Positions 42,498-51,512 of a stretch of 64,000 nt of DNA are shown here, one piece after another. Origin of the DNA: Leptospira gomenensis (GTDB lineage: Bacteria > Spirochaetota > Leptospiria > Leptospirales > Leptospiraceae). Where the stretch lies: positions 1-64,000 of the forward strand of contig NZ_RQFA01000010.1 of the NCBI RefSeq assembly GCF_004770155.1, read 5' to 3'. Every line of letters begins with the position of its first letter. The first letter of the stretch is position 1. Position numbers and translations under genes: made by a program. The notes beneath the pieces are model-generated. The model made no database searches. It saw nothing but the letters and a program-made list of their open reading frames with translations, and was not told the origin of the DNA.

Positions 42498-43637
42498 ATG
42501 AAAGAAATTGCCTCTTCCTGGGTGGAAATCTCCAAACGGGCGCTTCGCACAAATCTGAATAGTTTTCGGTCCGTCCTCCGTTCGGGTTCGGTTCTTACGG
42601 CCGTTCTCAAATCGAACGCGTACGGTCACGGTTTGGAGACGATGGCTCGTCTTTGTGTCGCCGAAGGTGTTACCCGTTTCGGCGTCAATTCCCTCGAAGA
42701 GGCTTTACGGATTCGTAATCTATTCCCTTCGATCGAAATCCTGATTATGGGAGAAATCCAAAATCCTTCCGAACACAAGGACACGTTAGCCGATTCCGCG
42801 TTTCACGTCGTTTTCTCCAGAATCGAAACGGCGAGAATTCTTTCCTCCTTAGTCCCCGCTCCGAAACTTCATCTCAAAGTGGACACGGGTATGGGTAGAC
42901 TGGGCACACACGACGATTCGCTGCGCGCCGTTTTATCGGAGTTAAAGGATTCGGGAATCGTTCCCGATGGAATCTGCACACACTTTGCGAGCACCGAAGA
43001 CGTTTTAGAACATAAGTATTCCCTAATGCAAATCCGTAAGTTCGAAGAAGCGGTAGTGACGGCAGGAGCCTTCGGGTTCAAAAATTTAATCCGACACGCG
43101 TGCGCCTCCGCTTCGACGATGTTGTTTCCGGACGCGCACTACGAAATGACGCGGATCGGGATCTCCCTTTACGGTCTTTGGCCGAGTATGCAGACGAGAC
43201 TTTCGCTTCATCTTTCGGGCAATAAGGACTTTCGGTTGGATCCGGTTTTGAGTTGGAAAACCAGAATCGTACACGTACAAAATCATCCGGCGAACAGTTT
43301 TATTGGCTACGGCTCCACGTTCCAGACGACGTATCCCACGAAGGTCGCCGTCGTACCGATCGGTTACTACGAGGGCCTGGATCGGAAACTTTCGAGCAAC
43401 GGAGATATGTTGGTTCTAGGAAAACGGGCGCGGATTTTGGGAAGGATCTGCATGAATATGAGCATGCTCGACGTCACTCACATTCCCGGTGCGGAAGTGG
43501 GAAGTGTCGTCACCGTTTTAGGCAAAGACGGGGAGGAATCCGTAACCGCGGACGATATGGCGGATCGCACGCACACGATCAATTACGAAACGGTAACGCG
43601 GATCAGCGAATCGATTCCTCGGATTGTGGTAGACTAG
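42498..43637 (+). CDS. alr: Alanine racemase
   Basis: 379 residues. The PLP lysine is Lys38 in TAVLKSNAYGHG, and the second catalytic residue is the Tyr in FIGYGSTFQT. The C-terminal ILGRICMNMSMLDVTHIPG and DGEESVTADDMADR complete the family pattern. It makes D-alanine for peptidoglycan in the cytosol. The start at 42498 (MKEIASSW) lacks a strong ribosome-binding site. Confidence 0.95.
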   Translation: MKEIASSWVEISKRALRTNLNSFRSVLRSGSVLTAVLKSNAYGHGLETMARLCVAEGVTRFGVNSLEEALRIRNLFPSIEILIMGEIQNPSEHKDTLADSAFHVVFSRIETARILSSLVPAPKLHLKVDTGMGRLGTHDDSLRAVLSELKDSGIVPDGICTHFASTEDVLEHKYSLMQIRKFEEAVVTAGAFGFKNLIRHACASASTMLFPDAHYEMTRIGISLYGLWPSMQTRLSLHLSGNKDFRLDPVLSWKTRIVHVQNHPANSFIGYGSTFQTTYPTKVAVVPIGYYEGLDRKLSSNGDMLVLGKRARILGRICMNMSMLDVTHIPGAEVGSVVTVLGKDGEESVTADDMADRTHTINYETVTRISESIPRIVVD

Positions 43638-43704
43638 AAACTCTCTCTTTCTTAGTCTTACTTGTATTCGAAATTCTTCTTAAAACCAACAGCACAAGGC
43701 CAGC

Positions 43705-44847
43705 ATGTCCGAGACATCTTCCACTTCCGAATCTTCCCTTCCGACAAACATCGTTTATTCCACGAAAACCTACGATCGATTGATCGACCTCGTTTATAAA
43801 ACTCGTGGAATTCTTTTCGATTCGATCGAGGAATATTTTTCCGATTCCAATCGAGACAAAATCCTTCGCGCTCCGTATCCCACCGTTATCATAGGAAACC
43901 ACGTCGAAGAAGGCGACGTTCCCGCGCTCGCCGCGATTCATAAAAACGTTCATCCTAAAATCAAGTTCGCGATTCCGGCGCGCGAGGATATCCTTCAAAA
44001 AAACTTTCTCGTGAAGGAATTCCGACCCAAAGGAATGCTCAAATTCATCCTTCATCTGATCGACAAATCCAACGTCATTCCGGTCTTTCTCGATTACATC
44101 GGTTGTTTTCCGGTGAAACGTCCCTTCCGCGACAACGCGCGCGAACTTTTGAAAAAAGGGGAACTTAGAAATATGGTGGATCAGGAATGGTCCGCGCTTG
44201 TGGAACGGGTGCGTTCCGGTCGGAATCTTTTTATGTTTCCGGAAGGCACGTTCAATCACGACGGTTATCTCAATCAGATAAAAAAGGGGGTTTATTTTAT
44301 CCGAACTAAAATTCGGGACGTACATTTCATCTCCTTCACTTTGACCTACGACTATCTTTCCGCCAAAAAAACCCAGCTTCATATCGCGTACGGAGACAAC
44401 TTCGACGTCTCCGAAACGGCGGAAAGCGACGAGGTCGCCAACATCGTCAAGGAAAGATTGGGTAAAAACTACGTCGCCACTTCGGGCAATCTTCTTTCCG
44501 CGATTCTTCTTCAACTCGGTTCGGAAACCTCGACCAGCAAGGAGATTCTTTTCAAACGTCTTCAAATCGTCGCGGAAGAACTTAAGAAAAAAGGGAAAGA
44601 CATCCATGTCTCCGGCAAACTTTTTTCCTCCCATATCGAGGAAGCGTTTCAGAATATTATAAAAAAAGGATTAGATCACAAACTTCTCCGTCTGGACGGA
44701 AACGGAAACGTATTAGGAACCGATAAACTGAAACACAAGGAAGGGGACGTCAAAAATCTGATCAAAAAGAACACGTTCCAATATCACGCGAATCAACTAA
44801 CGTTCCACAAAACAGAATTGGACAAAATCCTTCTTACGCTCTCTTGA
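43705..44847 (+). CDS. PlsC-like acyltransferase
   Basis: 380 residues. The HX4D motif is NHVEEGD (His66, Asp71), and the second motif FMFPEGTFN lies near 177. VIIGNH and AIPAREDI are usual for glycerolipid acyltransferases. The C-terminal 150 residues are not typical and may form a helical regulatory part. It probably transfers acyl chains to a glycerophosphate or lysophospholipid at the membrane. It leads a three-gene operon with two proteins of unknown function, 20 bases and a 4-base overlap apart. Confidence 0.85.
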   Translation: MSETSSTSESSLPTNIVYSTKTYDRLIDLVYKTRGILFDSIEEYFSDSNRDKILRAPYPTVIIGNHVEEGDVPALAAIHKNVHPKIKFAIPAREDILQKNFLVKEFRPKGMLKFILHLIDKSNVIPVFLDYIGCFPVKRPFRDNARELLKKGELRNMVDQEWSALVERVRSGRNLFMFPEGTFNHDGYLNQIKKGVYFIRTKIRDVHFISFTLTYDYLSAKKTQLHIAYGDNFDVSETAESDEVANIVKERLGKNYVATSGNLLSAILLQLGSETSTSKEILFKRLQIVAEELKKKGKDIHVSGKLFSSHIEEAFQNIIKKGLDHKLLRLDGNGNVLGTDKLKHKEGDVKNLIKKNTFQYHANQLTFHKTELDKILLTLS

Positions 44848-44867
44848 ACAAGGATTAAGAATCGCTC

Positions 44868-45779
44868 ATGGGACTCTGGAACAGTTTTTTTTCCCCTAAA
44901 AAACGATACACTTCCGCGGCAAAAACCTGGCTCGAAGACCCGGCAAAAATTCGAACAAGCGCGGCGAGAATTTTGGATTTTTTATTCGATTCCACGCTCA
45001 AGGAATTATTGCCGGATAAAATCTCGATTTCCCTCGAACCGATCGCGGGAATCCGACTCCCCGAGGATAAACTACGTCATATCGTAGACGGTTTGGATCC
45101 GAAGTCGATCCTCCCCTTCTCTTCGGTTTCGGAGGCGATGAGCGTGGAAACTCAGGAAGCGCTCCTGGAATTGGCCTCCGGTTCGATCGCGGCGCCTTCC
45201 AAAATTTTTCTGATGAAGATCCTGAATCAAAAGGAAATCCAGGGGATGTTTTCCGGAGGTTTGGAAAAACTCCTGGTCGAATTCAATAAAAAATTGAATC
45301 CTCTCGCGGGCGTGTTTCAAGCCGCCGGTTTCGAAAAACAGATCTCCGGTTTTTTATCCGCGTTCCTTCCCGGCTTTACGGAACGGATGGCGGAAGTGCT
45401 TCAGTCCTCTTCCGAAAGCGAAGCGGGCAAAACGTTGATCCACAACACGTTACGGATTCTTTTTAATTCCGGTTTCGGAGATTTAGGTCATTGGGAAACG
45501 ACCGATTTGAGGAAACGACTGGAGAAATTGAGGGACGCGGTTTCCAAAGATCCGCTCCTGGAAAAAAGTCTGGAGACGTTTTACGGCAACTTCCGCGATT
45601 CCGTTTTGAACGAATATCCCGGAGAGACGTTGAAGGAATTTTTCGGTTATTCCGAAGAGGAATATCGAAGTCTTCGCGATTCGATTTCGCATAACGTCGC
45701 GCAAAACGTCCTCGCGATCCACAGACAAAAACCGCTGACCGGGCTTTTATCCGGTTTACTCGAGGACGTGCTTGAATGA
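44868..45779 (+). CDS. Helical protein of unknown function, acyltransferase operon
   Basis: 303 residues, almost all alpha-helical with amphipathic segments (AARILDFLFDSTLKELLPDK, SVSEAMSVETQEALLELAS, GFLSAFLPGFTERMAEVLQSS). No signal peptide or clear membrane helix. I recognise no domain. Its stop overlaps the next start as ATGA. Its place in the acyltransferase operon suggests lipid-linked work, but this is inference only. Confidence 0.75.
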   Translation: MGLWNSFFSPKKRYTSAAKTWLEDPAKIRTSAARILDFLFDSTLKELLPDKISISLEPIAGIRLPEDKLRHIVDGLDPKSILPFSSVSEAMSVETQEALLELASGSIAAPSKIFLMKILNQKEIQGMFSGGLEKLLVEFNKKLNPLAGVFQAAGFEKQISGFLSAFLPGFTERMAEVLQSSSESEAGKTLIHNTLRILFNSGFGDLGHWETTDLRKRLEKLRDAVSKDPLLEKSLETFYGNFRDSVLNEYPGETLKEFFGYSEEEYRSLRDSISHNVAQNVLAIHRQKPLTGLLSGLLEDVLE

Positions 45780-46567
45780 AAAAAGTGATCAATCAGATCG
45801 GAAAGGCTCTCGAATATCTCGATAAACTGGGTACGGGAAAATCCTTTCAGCTGTTTCGGTCCTTAGGTTACGAAAAACTGTATTCTCTTTCGGAAAAGGT
45901 GGATCACAAAACCCTCCTTTTTATCAGCCAGAATCTGGACGAAAAGACTATTATAGAATTCTTAAATAGAATTCCCGAAGAAATTCTCGTGACACTTTTG
46001 TCCACAGTCAAACCGCAGGACGTCGCTTATTTCGCAAACAGCATTCCGATGGACGATCTGGTTCTACTTTCCACGTCGATCGCGGCCTCGGACATCGCGG
46101 AAATGTCCCTGAAAACCGGAAGGGAAAATTCCGCGGAGCTTCTCAAGAACATTGGAGCGCTAAAAGCCGTAGATTTGTTAAACGAAGTGGGAGTACAGAA
46201 TTTCGTCGAACTTTCGCTCCGTGTCCCGCCGACGGAACTGATTCCGGTGGTTCGGGAATTGACTCCGCAACAAGCGGGGATTTGGATCCGAAAACGAGGC
46301 GTGGGGGAAATTCCGCGTTTGATCGAAGCGTTCGGCGTACGGAACCTTCTTACGTTTCTGAGGGCTTTAGGGTTCGAGAAAAATCTCCATATCATGGAGG
46401 TTTTAGGTTTGGAGGAACTGATCGAACTCGCGTATACGGTCTCAGGTATGGAACTCCCCGGTCTCAAACGAAAATCCTCCGCTAAAAAATCCTCTCCGAA
46501 AAAAAAGAAGATCGCAAAAAAAGGAAAGGCGAAAGCCAAGAAAAAAACTAAAAGGCTCAAACGTTAG
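45776..46567 (+). CDS. Helical-repeat protein with lysine-rich tail
   Basis: 263 residues. Residues 1-215 look like repeated helical hairpins of about 25-30 residues (LLFISQNLDEKTIIEFLNRI, EEILVTLLSTVKPQDVAYF, SAELLKNIGALKAVDLLNEV), reminiscent of FliG/MgtE-N or HEAT-like repeats, though no family is certain. The last 40 residues are a nearly pure Lys/Ala/Ser tail (AKKSSPKKKKIAKKGKAKAK), as in histone-H1-like proteins. Such a tail would bind nucleic acid or acidic membranes. Last gene of the operon. Confidence 0.75.
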   Translation: MKKVINQIGKALEYLDKLGTGKSFQLFRSLGYEKLYSLSEKVDHKTLLFISQNLDEKTIIEFLNRIPEEILVTLLSTVKPQDVAYFANSIPMDDLVLLSTSIAASDIAEMSLKTGRENSAELLKNIGALKAVDLLNEVGVQNFVELSLRVPPTELIPVVRELTPQQAGIWIRKRGVGEIPRLIEAFGVRNLLTFLRALGFEKNLHIMEVLGLEELIELAYTVSGMELPGLKRKSSAKKSSPKKKKIAKKGKAKAKKKTKRLKR

Positions 46568-46587
46568 CCGAAATCGAAACGGCTTTT
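46566..46587 (+). terminator. Terminator of the acyltransferase operon
   Basis: AGCCG (46566-46570) pairs with CGGCT (46580-46584) around a nine-base loop and runs into TTTTCC. It overlaps the stop codon of the last gene. Confidence 0.5.
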
Positions 46588-46638
46588 CCTTCGATTCCCG
46601 CCGTAATAAACCGACATAGACACTCTATCGCGTTGCGT

Positions 46639-47328
46639 TTAATCCAATAACCTCGCCAGAGAATCGGGATCGCGCACGCTGATCCTTTTTTTATCGATTT
46701 CGATCCAGCCCCTGCACTTCAAATCGGATAGGGTTCGTACGAGAGTTTCCGTGGTGACGCCGATGATCGACGCCATCACTTCTCGGGTGAAAGGAAGTTC
46801 GATCTCGGAGCCTTCTTCCCGCATACGCTCCAATAGATATTCGGAAACCTGCGCGTGCACGTGACGCGTTCCCATAGAATAGATCTTATTCTCCGCTTCC
46901 CTACTTTCCGTCGCCATTTTGTCGAATGCGAGATTTCTAAATTCGGAATCGGTTTGTAACAAAAGACGGAATTCGGATTCGGACACGAACTGAACCTCCG
47001 TGTCTTCGAGCGCGACCGCGTTGTGAAGGTAGGTTCCTCCCCCGATGGAATCGCGCAGTCCGACCCAACTGCCTTCATAATGAATTCTGAATGTTTGTTG
47101 CTTGTCGGCGGTTTTGGAAGCGCGGTAAGATCGTACGGAACCTTTTACGACGACGTAAAATCCGGGCGAAGTTTCCCCTTCCTGAAACAAGATCTGTCCT
47201 TTTTGATAGAATCCGTTTTTTTTATCCTGAAACGGTAAACCCGAGGACGGCACCAAACGCAACGGTTCCTTTTGTTCCGTTCTTGTTGTTTTCGAAATCG
47301 GCGCGATGGTCTTTTTTAGGGCTGTCAT
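46639..47328 (-). CDS. Crp/Fnr-family transcriptional regulator
   Basis: About 229 residues from ATG 47328, which has GGAAGGAG before it. The cNMP-binding-type barrel occupies about 30-140 (QILFQEGETSPGFYVVVKGSVRSYR, GGTYLHNAVALEDTEV), without the Arg-Ser-Ala-like cAMP contact. The winged helix lies in ELPFTREVMASIIGVTTETLVRTLSDLKCRGWIEI. There are no Cys residues near the N-terminus for an Fe-S cluster, so it is not a classic FNR. The signal is unknown. Divergent from the DUF2892 gene across a palindrome-bearing region. Confidence 0.9.
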   Translation of the reverse strand: MTALKKTIAPISKTTRTEQKEPLRLVPSSGLPFQDKKNGFYQKGQILFQEGETSPGFYVVVKGSVRSYRASKTADKQQTFRIHYEGSWVGLRDSIGGGTYLHNAVALEDTEVQFVSESEFRLLLQTDSEFRNLAFDKMATESREAENKIYSMGTRHVHAQVSEYLLERMREEGSEIELPFTREVMASIIGVTTETLVRTLSDLKCRGWIEIDKKRISVRDPDSLARLLD

Positions 47329-47481
47329 TGGGTTTCTCCTTCCTTTAGGAATTGTATTATTCTTATCCCAATCCTCCCCTTTCGTCAATGGGTGAAGGGA
47401 TTTGCGGCGGATTGGGCAGGTTTTCTGCGGATTTAGAGGAGAAAAATCGAGAACAATCGGGAGATGATAAAAATCAGTTTT

Positions 47482-47498
47482 CGATTTCCGCGAAATCG
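47482..47498. promoter_or_regulatory. Perfect 17-bp palindrome, candidate operator
   Basis: CGATTTC-CGC-GAAATCG lies in the divergent region between the Crp/Fnr gene and the DUF2892 gene, about 55 bases before the latter start. Seven-base arms with a three-base centre suit a dimeric regulator, although the half-site is not the Crp or FNR consensus. Confidence 0.45.
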
Positions 47499-47553
47499 GT
47501 TGTGAATCGCATCGTTTTTAGGTTCCAATATAAGAATAAAAGGAGTTAGTAAT

Positions 47554-47754
47554 ATGCAAGTAAACGAAGGAACAATCGATAGAATTTTGAGAGTTGCGGC
47601 GGGAGTCGGACTGATGGTTTTCGGTTATTGGACTGGCGGAGGATTTGGCACCGGTATGATGATCTTCGGTCTTATTCCGTTGGCGACGGGCCTTTTGGGT
47701 TGGTGCCCTCTGTATACCGTTTTAGGAATCAGCACTTGTCCGATTAAAAAATAA
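47554..47754 (+). CDS. DUF2892 small membrane protein
   Basis: 66 residues with AAAGGAG upstream. The pattern MQVNEGTIDRILRVAAG, two hydrophobic helices and LLGWCPLYTVLGISTCPI is the DUF2892/YgaP-type inner-membrane hairpin. The paired Cys (WCPLY, STCPI) are conserved in the family, which is often linked to sulphur or rhodanese proteins. Divergent from a Crp/Fnr regulator, so probably controlled by it. Confidence 0.9.
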   Translation: MQVNEGTIDRILRVAAGVGLMVFGYWTGGGFGTGMMIFGLIPLATGLLGWCPLYTVLGISTCPIKK

Positions 47755-47762
47755 ACGTATAA

Positions 47763-47808
47763 ACCGAAGCCGGGACTTTCACAGTCCCGGTCGATCCTTT
47801 TCGACTTC
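47763..47808 (+). terminator. Nested hairpin terminator after DUF2892
   Basis: CCGGGACT (47769-47776) and AGTCCCGG (47782-47789) are perfect arms with a five-base loop. They are enclosed by CCGAAG/CTTCGG arms further out (47763-47808). The T run is short, so termination strength is uncertain. Confidence 0.55.
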
Positions 47809-47872
47809 GGCTCCCACAACTTCGATCGTTCCGATCACGATCCCGTCCGGGACGAGTCGATGAAATATTCCT

Positions 47873-48538
47873 TCATTCCGCGAACTCCAGAATTCTCCTT
47901 TTTGGATCCGCAAACCAACGTAACACCGCGTCCGAAACAAGGCCCCATTTCTGCGGTTCGTCGAAGTGACTGGGCGATCCCGGTATTTGATACAAACGTT
48001 TTAACGGAGTATCCATCCGATTCAGAATGATTCGGTTGGTTTCGATTCCGCGGAAATCCAACGCTCCTAGGATATTCAACACGGACACGTCGCTGAAGAC
48101 GATGTTCAAAGGCAACAATCCGTCTCCGATCAAAGCGATACTTTCGATTTCGCCCTTTAAAGACGAGGCGGCCCGAAATATTCTTTCCGCTATATTCGAT
48201 AATCCTAAATAAGCGAATTTTAATTCCTTCGTTTCGGGATTTGATCGCAGTTGACGAGTGATTCCTATCAATCGATCCGCCAATAAGGATTCGTCGAAAC
48301 GGTTGGCGGAAATCCTCCTTTCGTCCCCGGTCAACAACTCGGATAATACGAAAGTGGCGATTCCGTTTTCGTTTAGGTTCGCTCCCAGTCGATCGAAACG
48401 TTCCAGATATTTTTCGTTGTTCTCCCCCACAACCAGGATGACGAGCAAGGTCGCACTTTCGGGGAGGCTCAGATTGCCCTTGATATCCACGCGGTTCACA
48501 CGAACGGCCAATGTTTTGGTTACAATTTCTCTTTTCAT
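47873..48538 (-). CDS. Alpha/beta-hydrolase-like protein, degenerate nucleophile elbow
   Basis: 221 residues. The order of elements resembles dienelactone-hydrolase-like proteins: a beta-strand start (VDIKGNLSLPESATLLVILV), a domain with RFDESLLADRLIGITRQLR, the would-be nucleophile elbow YLGLSNIAERIF, and a C-terminal PGSPSHFDEPQ with the His. The elbow reads GLSNI in place of GxSxG, and the Asp position (GALDFRG) is odd. Activity is therefore doubtful although the Ser and His are kept. No signal peptide. Confidence 0.7.
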   Translation of the reverse strand: MKREIVTKTLAVRVNRVDIKGNLSLPESATLLVILVVGENNEKYLERFDRLGANLNENGIATFVLSELLTGDERRISANRFDESLLADRLIGITRQLRSNPETKELKFAYLGLSNIAERIFRAASSLKGEIESIALIGDGLLPLNIVFSDVSVLNILGALDFRGIETNRIILNRMDTPLKRLYQIPGSPSHFDEPQKWGLVSDAVLRWFADPKRRILEFAE

Positions 48539-48762
48539 CGCGACGAACCGACCTTCCGTTTTTAAACGGAGGATCCGCAGCTTACTTCGGATCGGACGGA
48601 AAACATACTAACCCGGGGTCGGAAACCGGTCAATCGGCGACGGGGGATATTGCGAACGTATGGGGTTTTCGGTAAACTGAAAGGGTGAAAATGAAGGAGC
48701 GGCGTTTTTCTTTTTTCGCTTACAGTGCGTTAGGCGAAATGGGAAGGATTTCGTTACTTAAG

Positions 48763-49500
48763 TCACAAAAGCTCCTTCATCTTGGAGATGTATTTTCTTC
48801 CTACGGGCAACTGTGTTTCGTCTTCGTCCTTGAGATAAACGGTGTAGTTTCCCATGTTGTCGCTGTGGAGGTGCGATAACTTCTCGAGATTGATGATGTA
48901 TTGTTTATAGATACGCAGAAAACGAGTGGGAGGAAGTTTCGTTTCCAGACTCTTTAAGGATTTATACGTTACGTATTCCCTCGAATCCGTATGAATGAGG
49001 CTGAAATTGTCCCTCGACGAGATGTAGTTTATCTCCTTATACGGAATGAGAAAATGATTCTCCTTTTCGAGGATAAAAAGCCCGTGTTCGTTAAACACGT
49101 TTTTGACGGTCGGCTCTTCGGTTTTACGATCCAAAAACTGAACGGCTCGATCGACGGCCTTATAAAATCTGTCCTTGGAAAACGGCTTTAAAAGATAATC
49201 GATCGCTCCCATTTCGAACGCGTCGATGGCTTTGTCCCTAAGCGCGGTAATGAAGATGACGTATGGTGGAGTTTCCAGTCGTTCCAAAATTTCCAGCCCG
49301 GACAACAGAGGAAGATTGATGTCGAAAAAAGCCAGATCCACCTCTTCGTTGAGAAGATATTCCAATGCGTCCTCTCCGTCCTTTGCGACCTTGACTAGTT
49401 TCAACTCGGGACGCGAAAGACAGAAGTTGACGAGAAGCTCGCGAGTGGGCGCCTCGTCTTCCACGATGAAGGTTTTCCATTCCTTAATTGTTTCGGTCAT
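48763..49500 (-). CDS. LytTR-type response regulator
   Basis: 245 residues. The receiver domain (about 9-125) has the phospho-acceptor Asp60 in LAFFDINLPLLSG, Lys in the usual position (LLKPFSKDRF) and Thr/Ala in FITALRD. The C-terminal LytTR DNA-binding domain reads FLIPYKEINYISSRDNFSLIH and RFLRIYKQYIINLEKLSHLH. It is the output partner of the LytS-like kinase upstream, whose stop it overlaps by 17 bases. It likely binds direct repeats near its targets, which cannot be named from here. Confidence 0.94.
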   Translation of the reverse strand: MTETIKEWKTFIVEDEAPTRELLVNFCLSRPELKLVKVAKDGEDALEYLLNEEVDLAFFDINLPLLSGLEILERLETPPYVIFITALRDKAIDAFEMGAIDYLLKPFSKDRFYKAVDRAVQFLDRKTEEPTVKNVFNEHGLFILEKENHFLIPYKEINYISSRDNFSLIHTDSREYVTYKSLKSLETKLPPTRFLRIYKQYIINLEKLSHLHSDNMGNYTVYLKDEDETQLPVGRKYISKMKELL

Positions 49501-51430
49501 AATTCTGGAGATCCGGCAATTCCTCGTTTTTACGATTGTCGAAGGTAACGGTCACTACCGCTCCTCCTTCCGGATGATTTTCGATCTTCACTTCCGATTC
49601 GTAAAGATAAAATTTCAATCGTTCGGATATATTCATAAGAGTTCTTGAATGTATATTTTCGTCCTTTAATCCGACTCCGTCGTCGCGAACTACGATGAAC
49701 GTTTTAGTCCCTTCCAAGAACGCACGAACCCAGATAGTCCCCTTTCCTTTTTTGTTTCTCAATCCGTGAAGATAGGAATTTTCCACGATGGGTTGCAACG
49801 TCAACGGCGGCAGCGTACACTTGGAGAAATTTCCGATCTTTTCGACACGCACATCCAGAAAATCGGAGAATCTGAGTTTGAGAAGTTGAAGATAGTTCTC
49901 CATAAATTCCCATTCCACGTCGAAGGACACGAGTTGTTTGTTGGCGTGATCCGTCAAAAAACGATAGTTGTCCGCGAGCATCAGGATCGCGGAATCCGCC
50001 ATAGAAGGATTGGTCTGAAGATAGGAATGAATGATGCTCAACGTGTTGAAAAGAAAATGAGGACTCATACGATCCTGCAATGTTTTGAGGTTGTTTTCAG
50101 CGTGTCTCGCCTTCTCTTCCGTTTCCTTTCGTTCGGTGATATCGTTGCGGATCGCCAAATACTGATACGGTTTTCCGTTTTCATCCAGGATCGGAGAAAT
50201 CGTCGTATCGACCCAATAGAATCTTCCGTCTTTGGCCTTGTTCTTGATCTCTCCCTTCCATATTTTTCCTTTGGAGATCGTACTCCAAAGTTCCCGGAAG
50301 AACTCCTTGGAATGATAACCGGAGTTGATGATCCGATGATTCTGTCCCAGAAGTTCGTCGCGGGAATATCCGCTGATATTACAAAAATTCTGATTCACGT
50401 ATATGATCGTTCCGGCGCGGTCCGTAAACGCGACGATCGAAACGGCGTTTAACGCGGTTTGAAAATCCGAAAGCTCCTTGAGCGATCCCTTCAACTCGCG
50501 TTCTATCTCCTTCGTGTGAGTGATGTCAACTCCTACGAACCACTTCTCCCAGCCGGGCAAAGGAAACTCGGAAGATAGATTGGAGAGAAATATCGTCTTC
50601 GTTTTTCCGTCTTTGGCGAGAAGTTCCAATTCCCAGTTTTTAAAATCGGAATCGAAGATCGTGGCATCCATTTTGCGTGCGGCGGAAACTCCCGACTCGC
50701 GGAATAATTTTTCCCTTAGGAAATCATCTTTCCCGATGACTTCCGCCTGCGAATATCCCATAACTCGTTCGCATTCGTGATTCCAAGACACGAGACGAAA
50801 GGATTCGTCCACCGCCATAAAAAGTATGGGCATGTTTTCGAGGACCTTCCTCATTCTACTTTCGCTTTCGCGTAAGGAACGTCTCGTATTCTTTTCGGCG
50901 ATCAAACTTCCCAGATGACGTACGACACAATCGAGATACGCCCCGAGGGTTTCCACTTCCTCGGGAGAATCGGACGAAGAATACAACAACAACGTTCCTA
51001 TGTGCGAGTTGTCCGCGAGAATGGGAACCGTCAACACGGAACGGATACGATCCGCCGCGAGGGGAGGCACCGCATAATCGTCGTTATAGGATGATTTCCA
51101 TACGATACGTTCGATCGTCCGTATTGCCAATAGGGAAGCGGACGAAGGAGCGGATCGGTTTCCTTTTTCCTCGTTCGGACCTTCGGTTTTTAAAACGGAT
51201 GCGGATACTTCTTCGTAGAATATACGATCGGTTTCCAGAAAAAAACCGCCGGAAGCGGGACGATGAATCCAGGCCTGTCCGTATATACTCGCGGACTGCT
51301 TGGACAATTTTCCCAAGACCTCGGAGAGAGCGCGTTCTAAGGTGATGTCGTCTCCGTACAAACGGGAGAACAATTCCAGACAATCCGCCAGAACCTTCAC
51401 CCGTTCGAGTTCCTTTTCGATTTCGTTCAT
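49484..51430 (-). CDS. LytS-type sensor histidine kinase (GAF-PAS-PAS)
   Basis: About 648 residues from ATG 51430; a GTG at 51472 is an alternative. No membrane helix, so cytoplasmic. A GAF domain (about 5-180) is followed by two PAS domains (about 190-310 and 315-440, each ending in an ITERK/ITHTKE type segment). Then comes the LytS-class phospho-acceptor box MSPHFLFNTLSIIHSYL and an HATPase with LQPIVENSYLHGL (N box) and RDDGVGLKDENI. Paired with the LytTR regulator. It lies 80 bases after a hypothetical gene that is coupled to a second kinase. Confidence 0.93.
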   Translation of the reverse strand: MNEIEKELERVKVLADCLELFSRLYGDDITLERALSEVLGKLSKQSASIYGQAWIHRPASGGFFLETDRIFYEEVSASVLKTEGPNEEKGNRSAPSSASLLAIRTIERIVWKSSYNDDYAVPPLAADRIRSVLTVPILADNSHIGTLLLYSSSDSPEEVETLGAYLDCVVRHLGSLIAEKNTRRSLRESESRMRKVLENMPILFMAVDESFRLVSWNHECERVMGYSQAEVIGKDDFLREKLFRESGVSAARKMDATIFDSDFKNWELELLAKDGKTKTIFLSNLSSEFPLPGWEKWFVGVDITHTKEIERELKGSLKELSDFQTALNAVSIVAFTDRAGTIIYVNQNFCNISGYSRDELLGQNHRIINSGYHSKEFFRELWSTISKGKIWKGEIKNKAKDGRFYWVDTTISPILDENGKPYQYLAIRNDITERKETEEKARHAENNLKTLQDRMSPHFLFNTLSIIHSYLQTNPSMADSAILMLADNYRFLTDHANKQLVSFDVEWEFMENYLQLLKLRFSDFLDVRVEKIGNFSKCTLPPLTLQPIVENSYLHGLRNKKGKGTIWVRAFLEGTKTFIVVRDDGVGLKDENIHSRTLMNISERLKFYLYESEVKIENHPEGGAVVTVTFDNRKNEELPDLQNYDRNN

Positions 51431-51512
51431 AACAGATCTTTTTCCGGGTGATTGGAGCGCGTTATGCGACACCGCTTTGACACCTTTCGTTTTCTACGAT
51501 ACGTAGTTTCCG

